Part shown: in pieces, positions 1 through 5,910 of the stretch
Numbering within the stretch: position 1 is the stretch's first letter
Layout of the letters: each line of letters begins with the position of its first letter
NCBI GenBank assembly: GCA_902773475.1
Contig: CACYEO010000102.1
Coordinates: forward strand, 1-15,917
DNA length: 15,917 bases
From: an uncultured bacterium
Lineage (GTDB): Bacteria; Verrucomicrobiota; Kiritimatiellia; RFP12; UBA1067
Direction of reading: 5' to 3'
Notes under the pieces: model-generated
The model's database searches: none
What the model saw: the letters and a program-made list of their open reading frames with translations, nothing else
Told to the model about the DNA's origin: nothing
Made by a program: the position numbers and the translations under genes

Positions 1-975
1 GGAACGGCCGGAGTGGTTCTCGACCTGAACGGCAAGACGTTCACTTCGACCGCCACGGGCACGACGGCTGCGATTAATGTGACGTCCACGACCGGGACGG
101 CCGGGCTTACGGTTGTCGACTCCAGCGATGCGGGAACCGGCGCGATCGTCGCCCCGAACTACAGTGTGCTGCAGTCCGGCAAGAACGGCACTGTCGCCGT
201 CGAAAGCGGCTCGCTCTCCGGCAAGACCGTAATCGTCTACACGCTCAGCGGCGGCACGGCGGCCATTTCGGGCGGCAAGTTCCAGATGGTCAGCGGATCT
301 GCGGCTTCGATGTTGAACTGCAAGGACGACAACAAGGGGACGATCTCCGTCACTGGCGGCGCGTTCTACGGATTCGATCCCGCGAACAACACTGCGGACG
401 GCGCTGGCACGGACTATGTGGCCGAGGGATACGCCTCGACCGCAGACAAGCCAGAATCCGGCTGGTTCACGGTCGAGGAAGAAGTCCACAATCCTACAGT
501 GAACGGAGTGACCGTGGATACCGACAAGGTGTTTGACACGGCCTGCACGACGAACGCGATAGTCTATCCCGGCGTTGTCACGCTGACGGGAGAGCCCGGT
601 TCGCAGACGATCACGTACAACAACGTAGCGGTCGAAGTTCCGGCGTACTATACGGCATCGCTCGACACGCAGACGCAGACGATCACGCTTAGGCTCAACG
701 ACAATGCGCGCGCCCAGATCGGCGACGCCATAGTCGGCGCAGAGGCGAAGGCGGCTGTCGAGGTCGGAGCGGAGAACGTTGGCTTCACCATCACGTCCTC
801 CAACGCCAAGCTCTACTACGGTCTCCTGACGAGCACGACGCCCGGCGGCGACGACTACACGCTTTCGGCTCCGTTTGTCCAGGGTACCGGATCCGCGATG
901 CAGCTCAGCGTTCCGAAAGACGGCGCGGTGCGCTTCTACAAGCTCTACGTGAACGACGTCCCGGTTGTGGATTGA
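1..975 (+). CDS. C-terminal part of a large secreted/surface beta-helix-like protein (5' truncated)
   Basis: The reading frame is open from the first base, so the gene starts upstream; the GTG at 13 is simply an internal Val codon. About 324 residues are visible before the TGA at 973-975. The first 150 or so are rich in Gly, Thr, Ser and Val, with short repeating strands such as LDLNGKTF, AAISGGKF and ISVTGGAFYGFDP. This pattern is common in very large beta-helix or Ig-like surface proteins of gut bacteria. The remainder forms beta-rich modules ending in a stretch with FYKLYVND near the C-terminus. I see no LPXTG motif, PEP-CTERM signal or C-terminal membrane anchor. Its substrate or partner cannot be told; adhesion or glycan binding is only a guess. 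A terminator follows directly, separating it from the pilus operon. The class of protein is fairly sure, the function is not. Confidence 0.7.
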   Translation, partial: GTAGVVLDLNGKTFTSTATGTTAAINVTSTTGTAGLTVVDSSDAGTGAIVAPNYSVLQSGKNGTVAVESGSLSGKTVIVYTLSGGTAAISGGKFQMVSGSAASMLNCKDDNKGTISVTGGAFYGFDPANNTADGAGTDYVAEGYASTADKPESGWFTVEEEVHNPTVNGVTVDTDKVFDTACTTNAIVYPGVVTLTGEPGSQTITYNNVAVEVPAYYTASLDTQTQTITLRLNDNARAQIGDAIVGAEAKAAVEVGAENVGFTITSSNAKLYYGLLTSTTPGGDDYTLSAPFVQGTGSAMQLSVPKDGAVRFYKLYVNDVPVVD

Positions 976-992
976 CACGATCCGGACGCACG

Positions 993-1035
993 GAAGAGGC
1001 GGACATTCCTGCGGGATGCCCGCCTCTCCGTTTTT
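993..1035 (+). terminator. Intrinsic terminator after the surface-protein gene
   Basis: The arms AGAGGCGG (995-1002) and CCGCCTCT (1020-1027) are perfectly complementary. The stem continues inward through an A/C mismatch, a CAT/ATG pairing and a CC/GG pairing, leaving a small loop. A run of five T follows at 1031-1035. It begins 18 bases after the stop codon of the preceding gene, where a Rho-independent terminator is expected. Confidence 0.8.
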
Positions 1036-1086
1036 AATCCGGCGTACCGCTGCCGGAACAAATTCCGCATCGGGGCGAAATACGCA

Positions 1087-1116
1087 TTGCGCGGGAGGCG
1101 CGGGCTTTGCTAAACT
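1087..1116 (+). promoter_or_regulatory. Candidate sigma70-type promoter of the pilus-like operon
   Basis: A TTGCGC box (1087-1092) lies 18 bases before TAAACT (1111-1116). The -10 is preceded by TGC, giving an extended -10 (TGN) pattern. It sits between the terminator at 993-1035 and the start codon at 1184, the only gap in which a promoter for the five-gene operon could lie. It would give a leader of roughly 60 bases. The boxes match the consensus only in part, so this is a proposal. Confidence 0.4.
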
Positions 1117-1183
1117 CGCGCAGGGCGACTACCGTATTCCAGACATTCCATCAAGCAAGTACTGCGCGAGCAGGGAGGCTGCA

Positions 1184-1921
1184 ATGAGAAAAATCGCAAT
1201 TTTCACAGTCGCGGCGTTTGCCGCCGCAGAGATTACCGCGCAAGGCTTCGCGCCGCGCGGAGCGCGCGCAAACGCGGCGCAGGGCAGTGCGGCGAGACTG
1301 GCGGCGCGCAGTTCCAAAGTCGACATCGTCCACATGCCCAAGCCCGACGTCGCACTCATTCCCGCGCCGTCGTTCGCGGCGAATCTCGCAGGCGGACTGC
1401 AGCCGCCGATAAGCAAGCGTCCCCGCCGCTGGGCGCTTTTCGAACTGAAGTACAGGACTTCCGCCGACTGGCAGGACGAGCTGACGTTCACCTGGCACAT
1501 TCTCGTCAAGGCCGACGCGTCCGAACTCAAGAAGTCCGCCGCCGTCGCGCGGGCGCGCGGCGACGAAGCGCCGAGCGTGACGCCGTATTCCTACTACACC
1601 GCGACGGTCCGCTACGTGAACGTCCCGCGCGGCGAGCACATGGCCTGCACCGGTCTTACTCCGTCGACCGTGGAGCATTACGGGCGCCCGGTGTGCATAT
1701 CCGTGGTGGTGACCGACAAGGACGGCAAGGAACTTGCGATGAAGACGGAAGATTCCGTGGGCGTTTCCAACATGGCGCAGGACGGCCGCTGGTGGGACAG
1801 CGAAAAAGTCATGAACAGCGACAGGCCCAATCTGAAAGTCGCGCGCAGGAACGGTCTCCTGGAACGCTCCAAGACCCCCTTCGCGCTTGTAAACTCCTCG
1901 GACTACGAGGACGTGCAGTAG
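1184..1921 (+). CDS. Exported Amuc_1102-like pilus-associated protein
   Basis: A 245-residue protein. The ATG at 1184 is chosen over the frame's opening at 965 because AGGGAGG (1172-1178) lies five bases upstream and the protein then begins with a signal-peptide-like stretch (MRKIAIFTVAAFAAAEITAQ). The extension from 965 would run through the terminator and candidate promoter. The mature part has alternating beta-type segments with Trp and Tyr: RRWALFELKYRTSADW, ELTFTWHILVK, YSYYTATVRYVNVPRGEHM and RPVCISVVVTDKDGKEL. From memory this resembles the Amuc_1102 family, reported to have an immunoglobulin-like fold related to pilus proteins. Its place directly before pilM also matches the Akkermansia gene order. 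A periplasmic or surface role in the assembly is inferred. No prepilin-type N-terminus (G followed by F/M-TxxE) is visible, so it is unlikely to be a classical pilin. It is first in the operon, 17 bases before pilM. Confidence 0.65.
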   Translation: MRKIAIFTVAAFAAAEITAQGFAPRGARANAAQGSAARLAARSSKVDIVHMPKPDVALIPAPSFAANLAGGLQPPISKRPRRWALFELKYRTSADWQDELTFTWHILVKADASELKKSAAVARARGDEAPSVTPYSYYTATVRYVNVPRGEHMACTGLTPSTVEHYGRPVCISVVVTDKDGKELAMKTEDSVGVSNMAQDGRWWDSEKVMNSDRPNLKVARRNGLLERSKTPFALVNSSDYEDVQ

Positions 1922-1938
1922 CATAACAGAGGCCGCCG

Positions 1939-3696
1939 ATGGCTCGACGCATTTTGACATTGAACGTAGGCTCGTCGAAGGTCCTGCTCGCGGAGTACGC
2001 GATCACGGGCCGGGGGGCGCCCGTGCTTGTGAACTACGGGGCCGGCGACATAATGCCGGTGGACAACGACGCGCTCGGATCCATGGAGGCGGCGCTCACG
2101 CCGGTTCTGCACGGAATAATGCGCGAGACCGGCATAAAGCCGGGCCGCGTGAACGTGACGCTCGCCGGGCAGATGGTGTTTCCGCGTTTTGTGAAACTTC
2201 CGCCGGTGGAAGCCTCCAAGCTCGAGCAGATGGTGTGCTACGAAGTGGAGCAGAACGTTCCGTTCCCGCTGGATGAAATCGTGTGGGACAGGCAGTTCAC
2301 AGGCGTCGCGGACACGGGCGAGCAGACCGCCGTGATCGTGGCGGCGAAGGTGGAGCACGTGCGCGGCGTGACGGATGCGGTGTCCGCCGCCGGATTCACG
2401 CCCGAGATCGTGGACGTGGCGCCGATGGCCGCCGGAAACGCGTTCCGCGCCGGATATCCGGAATGCGAAGGATGCACGCTGCTGCTCGACATCGGCGCCC
2501 GCACCACGGATCTGATCCTTTGCGAAGGCGGCAAGATATACACCAGGTCGATCCCGGCTGCGGGAAACACGATCACGAAGGAACTCGCGCAGGCGTTCGG
2601 GTGTTCGCAGGAAGAGGCCGAGCAGCTGAAACTGCAGCGCGGGTACGTGGCGCTCGGCGGCGTGGAGGAAGACCCGGACGAAATCTCCGACCGCGTCTCC
2701 AAAATCGCGCGCAACGTGATGAACCGCCTGAATGCGGAAATCTCCCGTTCGATAAACTTCTACCGCTCCCAGCAGGGCGGCAGCGCGCCGGTGCGCGTGC
2801 TGCTCACCGGCGGCGGTTCGCGCCTTCCGTACATAGACCGTTTCTTCGCGGAGACGCTTCAGACGGAAGTCGCGTGGCTCGATCCCTTCCGCTGCGTGGA
2901 GGCGGATCCGTCGCTCGATTCCGCCGCGCTGGAATCGGACGCGTTCGTCCTTGCGGAGTCCGCCGGGCTTGCCCTGCGCGCGACAGGCGGCGCGATGATG
3001 AACATCGACCTGCTGCCGCCGGAGATAACGGAGGCCCGCAAAAACAGAAAGCGCATACCACTTCTCGCCTGCGGCGCGGCGTCTCTCGCGGCGGGGCTCG
3101 TGCTGTGCGCGTTCGCGGCGCGCCACGACGCGTCGAACGCCAGGGCGAAATCCAGGATCCTGAAATCGCGCGTGGCGGAAATCGAATCCGCCAAGGCGGA
3201 GCTTGCGGAAGCCGAGAAAGCGGTGGACGCGGCCGTCGCCAGGCACGAAGAGGCGTTCGCCCTGCTGTCGTCGCGCATGACGGTGCAGCGCGCGGTCGCG
3301 GCGGTGCGCAAGAGTCTCGTGAAAGGCGAATCCGGCGAAGAGAACATCTTCTGGGTGCATTCGTGGGAGACGCTGCCCGACGGCGGCGGCGCGAAGATCG
3401 TGGTGCGGGGATGGGTCGAGGACGTCGACCGGATGAAGAAACGGCTCAACCTGCGCGGCGAGATCGACGAATTGATACGCGACGAAGTCAAGAAGAGCGA
3501 GGCGGTGGCGGACGCGCAGCTCGGTTCGCGCTCGTACATAAAAGCCACGCGCGGCGCGTCCCGCAGCGAGATGAACGTGATAGTGGAGTTCCCGCTTACG
3601 CTCAGGTTCGCGCCCGTCCTGCCTGAAAAGAAGAAACCGGCGGCGGCCCCGGCGGCCGCTCCGTCCGGAGACATGGACGAAGGAGGTGCGCAATGA
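1939..3696 (+). CDS. pilM: PilM-like actin-fold ATPase fused to a PilN-like segment (Amuc_1101-like)
   Basis: A 585-residue protein. Residues 1-350 are a PilM/FtsA-type actin-like domain: a first phosphate loop at the N-terminus (LNVGSSKV), LLLDIGARTTDL at 181-192 as the second, and LLTGGGSRLPYIDRF near 288-302 as the adenosine motif. PilM normally binds ATP in the cytoplasm and docks on the N-terminal tail of PilN. Here a PilN-like segment is in the same chain: MNIDLLPPE begins at residue 354 (PilN tails carry INLLP), followed by basic residues, one membrane helix (about 373-394), a coiled coil (about 400-440) and a predicted periplasmic domain, then a Pro/Ala tail. The start is supported by AGAGG six bases upstream. 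The stop overlaps the next start as ATGA, so expression is probably coupled. The PilM assignment is firm; the PilN part rests on motif and topology. Confidence 0.85.
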   Translation: MARRILTLNVGSSKVLLAEYAITGRGAPVLVNYGAGDIMPVDNDALGSMEAALTPVLHGIMRETGIKPGRVNVTLAGQMVFPRFVKLPPVEASKLEQMVCYEVEQNVPFPLDEIVWDRQFTGVADTGEQTAVIVAAKVEHVRGVTDAVSAAGFTPEIVDVAPMAAGNAFRAGYPECEGCTLLLDIGARTTDLILCEGGKIYTRSIPAAGNTITKELAQAFGCSQEEAEQLKLQRGYVALGGVEEDPDEISDRVSKIARNVMNRLNAEISRSINFYRSQQGGSAPVRVLLTGGGSRLPYIDRFFAETLQTEVAWLDPFRCVEADPSLDSAALESDAFVLAESAGLALRATGGAMMNIDLLPPEITEARKNRKRIPLLACGAASLAAGLVLCAFAARHDASNARAKSRILKSRVAEIESAKAELAEAEKAVDAAVARHEEAFALLSSRMTVQRAVAAVRKSLVKGESGEENIFWVHSWETLPDGGGAKIVVRGWVEDVDRMKKRLNLRGEIDELIRDEVKKSEAVADAQLGSRSYIKATRGASRSEMNVIVEFPLTLRFAPVLPEKKKPAAAPAAAPSGDMDEGGAQ

Positions 3697-4733
3697 CGCC
3701 ACGCGCAAAGCAGGCGGCCGCAGGCGCCGGCGTCGCGTACGCGGCCGTGCTGATCGGCTGCGGATGGTTCCTTTTCGCGTCGCGCGGCGACGCGGCGAAA
3801 TCCGCCCGCTCCGCCAAGAGAGACGCAAGCGCGGTCGATGCGCTTTTGAGGGACTCTTCGTCGGTGTTCCCGTCGCAGGAGGCGATAGCGGACGCCCGCA
3901 AAGAGGCCGAAGAGCGCGAAGCGGCCTGCAAGGACATCGTCGCGCTCGCCTCGCGGATGTCCGTGGTGCCGCCGCCGCTTTCGCCGGCGCAGTTCCGCAC
4001 GGAGCTGCAAACGGAAATCGAACATCTGCGCACGTTGAAGAATGCCAAGGACAAGCCGGTCGCCGCGCAGGGTTTCGGATTCGGTTTCGAAGAGTATCTC
4101 GACGGAAGGAAGACGCTTTCCGACGCGGACAGGGCGGACGTCCCCGCGCTCCAGCGCCAGCTCGTGGACATTTCGTACCTGTGCGGCATGGCCGCCGGAG
4201 TGCGCGTGGAGGAGATCAAAAGCGTCAAGGGCCTGGATCCCGCCAAGCCGCAGACCGTTGCGCGCACGCCGGGAAAGCCGCTGCGCATGCGCTATGAAAT
4301 CAGGGTGGCGGCGAGCCCGCGCGCCCTGGCCGAAATGATAAACAGGCTTTCGCTTGACCAAAACAGGTTCACCGTGATCGACAGGCTTGATTTCAAACCC
4401 GTCGAAGACGTGATAAAAGAACGCATAGAAGAGCGCGAGAACGCCAAGAAGAAGCTGGCGGACGAAGAGAGCCGCGCGCGGCGCGTCGGCGTCCGCCCCG
4501 GAAGAAAAGACGCGAACGATGCGAAAGCCGCCGATGTTTTCGCGCCCGGGCGGCGCATTGCGTTCGATCCTGCGGCGGAAGGCATGCTCGACGCGACGGC
4601 GACCGTTTCGGTGTACGATTTCGGCATATTGGCGGCGGCCTCGGACGGGGGCGCGGAAAAAGCCCCTGAAGCCGGAGCGGAGAATCCGGCGCCGCGCGCG
4701 GAGCCGGAGGACAGTCCGGAGGGTGAAAAGTGA
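3693..4733 (+). CDS. Amuc_1100-like (PilO-type) inner-membrane pilus protein
   Basis: A 346-residue protein with a short basic N-terminus and one membrane helix (about residues 8-29). A helical, probably coiled-coil stretch follows (about 35-90), then mixed alpha/beta periplasmic domains and a disordered Glu/Pro/Ala tail (about 315-346). This is PilO/GspM-like topology, and with this gene order it fits the Amuc_1100 family, about 30 residues longer than the Akkermansia protein as I recall it. In type IV pili such proteins pair with PilN and link the inner-membrane ring to the secretin. The start is secure: AAGGAGGT (3680-3687) lies five bases before the ATG, which overlaps the pilM stop. The segment YEIRVAASPRALAEMINRLS followed by RFTVIDRLDF looks like a ferredoxin-like PilO core. 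Akkermansia Amuc_1100 is known as a TLR2-active protein; whether that holds here cannot be judged. Confidence 0.7.
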   Translation: MTPRAKQAAAGAGVAYAAVLIGCGWFLFASRGDAAKSARSAKRDASAVDALLRDSSSVFPSQEAIADARKEAEEREAACKDIVALASRMSVVPPPLSPAQFRTELQTEIEHLRTLKNAKDKPVAAQGFGFGFEEYLDGRKTLSDADRADVPALQRQLVDISYLCGMAAGVRVEEIKSVKGLDPAKPQTVARTPGKPLRMRYEIRVAASPRALAEMINRLSLDQNRFTVIDRLDFKPVEDVIKERIEERENAKKKLADEESRARRVGVRPGRKDANDAKAADVFAPGRRIAFDPAAEGMLDATATVSVYDFGILAAASDGGAEKAPEAGAENPAPRAEPEDSPEGEK

Positions 4734-5848
4734 ACAGCAAGGCGATCCGGTTTTCCCGCGAACATTACGGAACGATAGCCGCGGTAGCGGGGCTGTCCGT
4801 GCTGGCGCTTTGCGCATGGCCGGCGGTTTCGTCGTATTCCGTGCCGCGCGCCAAGGCGCAGTCTGACGCCAAACGCCTTGCCGCCGCATCCCCGTCGGAG
4901 GCTTTGAAGCGCGAACGCCGCGTCAGGCCCGAACTTCCCCAGTTCGAGACGATCGCTCCGCCCGCCGAGGACGCCGAAAGTTTCCTCATGACGGCCAAGC
5001 GCGTTTTCTGCACCGCCGGGGATCCCAAGAACGCGCAGCGCGCCTGCGGCCGTCCAATCCCCGCGATGCTGCTCGACGGCGAAAAACCGGTATGTCCGTT
5101 CTGCGGCGTCGAGCAGCCCACGAAGAAGAAAATCGTGCTCGACACCGACGGCGACGGCATCCCGGACGACTGGGAGCGCGCGCACGGTCTCAATCCCGAG
5201 GATCCGAAAGACGTTGATTCCGATCCAGACGGCGACGGCTTCACCGTTGCCGAGGAATACGCGGCCGGCACGGATGTGCGCGATGCGTCGTCGCACCCCG
5301 ACTATCTCGACCGCCTTTCCCTCGCCGGACCTATAGAGGCGAAGTCTCTTCCGATCTACTGTTCCAAGGCGATTCCGATACCGAACGGACACCGTTTCGA
5401 GATAAGGCGCTGCCGGGACGAAGGAGTGCTCGGGCGCGTGCTCGCCGGCGAGCCGATCCCGACTACGAAAGGCGCTCCAAGCGGATGGTTCGTCACGAAC
5501 TACGTGCACAGCGTGAAGAAAGTCGTGGCCAAGGGCGCCACTATGGGCGGAGCCGAGGCCATGAAAGACGTGAACGACGACAGCATCGAGTTCGTGCGCG
5601 TCTCCGACGGCAAGCGCGTGCCGGTGAAGCTCGGCCGCCGCAACGCGCCTCTCGAAATAAGCGCGAAGCTCGCATTCACGATGCCGAAGGGCTTCGACGG
5701 CAAAGGCGCGGACACGCTCGCTGTCCGCGAGGGAACGCGGTTTTCGCTCTACGGCGGCAGATATGCCGTGCAGGAATTGACAAAGACATCGCTTACGGTG
5801 AAAGATCTGAATACGGGCAAGACGCGGATTTACAGACAGGAACGGTAA
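4730..5848 (+). CDS. Amuc_1099-like periplasmic pilus protein with calcium-binding Asp motifs
   Basis: A 372-residue protein. It starts at GTG 4730, sharing GTGA with the previous stop, with GGAGG (4718-4722) seven bases upstream. One membrane helix lies at about residues 13-36, followed by a charged linker. Four Cys at 94, 106, 122 and 125, the last two as CPFC, could form a small metal site or disulfides. Two Asp-rich motifs follow: DTDGDGIPDDWE at 138-149 and DSDPDGDGF at 163-171, which resemble thrombospondin type-3 or EF-hand-like calcium loops. The rest is beta-rich and ends in RFSLYGGRYAVQELTKTSLTVKDL, which recalls the small beta domain of PilP/GspC that contacts the secretin. By position and topology it is the Amuc_1099-type partner linking the inner-membrane complex to the secretin encoded next. 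The calcium motifs are clear by eye; the PilP-like role is inferred. Confidence 0.65.
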   Translation: MNSKAIRFSREHYGTIAAVAGLSVLALCAWPAVSSYSVPRAKAQSDAKRLAAASPSEALKRERRVRPELPQFETIAPPAEDAESFLMTAKRVFCTAGDPKNAQRACGRPIPAMLLDGEKPVCPFCGVEQPTKKKIVLDTDGDGIPDDWERAHGLNPEDPKDVDSDPDGDGFTVAEEYAAGTDVRDASSHPDYLDRLSLAGPIEAKSLPIYCSKAIPIPNGHRFEIRRCRDEGVLGRVLAGEPIPTTKGAPSGWFVTNYVHSVKKVVAKGATMGGAEAMKDVNDDSIEFVRVSDGKRVPVKLGRRNAPLEISAKLAFTMPKGFDGKGADTLAVREGTRFSLYGGRYAVQELTKTSLTVKDLNTGKTRIYRQER

Positions 5849-5856
5849 ATGCGGGC

Positions 5857-5885
5857 TTGCAACGGCATTCATAATAGGGTATCCT
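5857..5885 (+). promoter_or_regulatory. Candidate internal promoter ahead of the secretin gene
   Basis: TTGCAA (5857-5862) is followed after exactly 17 bases by TATCCT (5880-5885). It lies in the 62-base gap before the secretin, whereas the three junctions upstream are a 17-base gap and two 4-base overlaps. A start near 5892 would leave a leader of about 20 bases carrying AAGGAG (5896-5901). The -10 box is imperfect and the secretin may simply be read through from upstream. Confidence 0.35.
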
Positions 5886-5910
5886 TTCCTTCAGCAAGGA
5901 GTGTATTTCA

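Noticed and set aside
965..1183. N-terminal extension of the Amuc_1102-like gene back to 965
   Set aside because: It would overlap the previous stop and the terminator, and would place the signal peptide in mid-protein. The ATG at 1184 has a well-spaced AGGGAGG.
2283..3626. Long plus-strand frame inside pilM
   Set aside because: Arg/Gly-rich shadow in another frame, with no start signal and no domain.
1903..3828. Long minus-strand frame opposite pilM
   Set aside because: Arg/His/Ala-rich shadow without recognisable domains, opposite a gene with clear actin-fold motifs.
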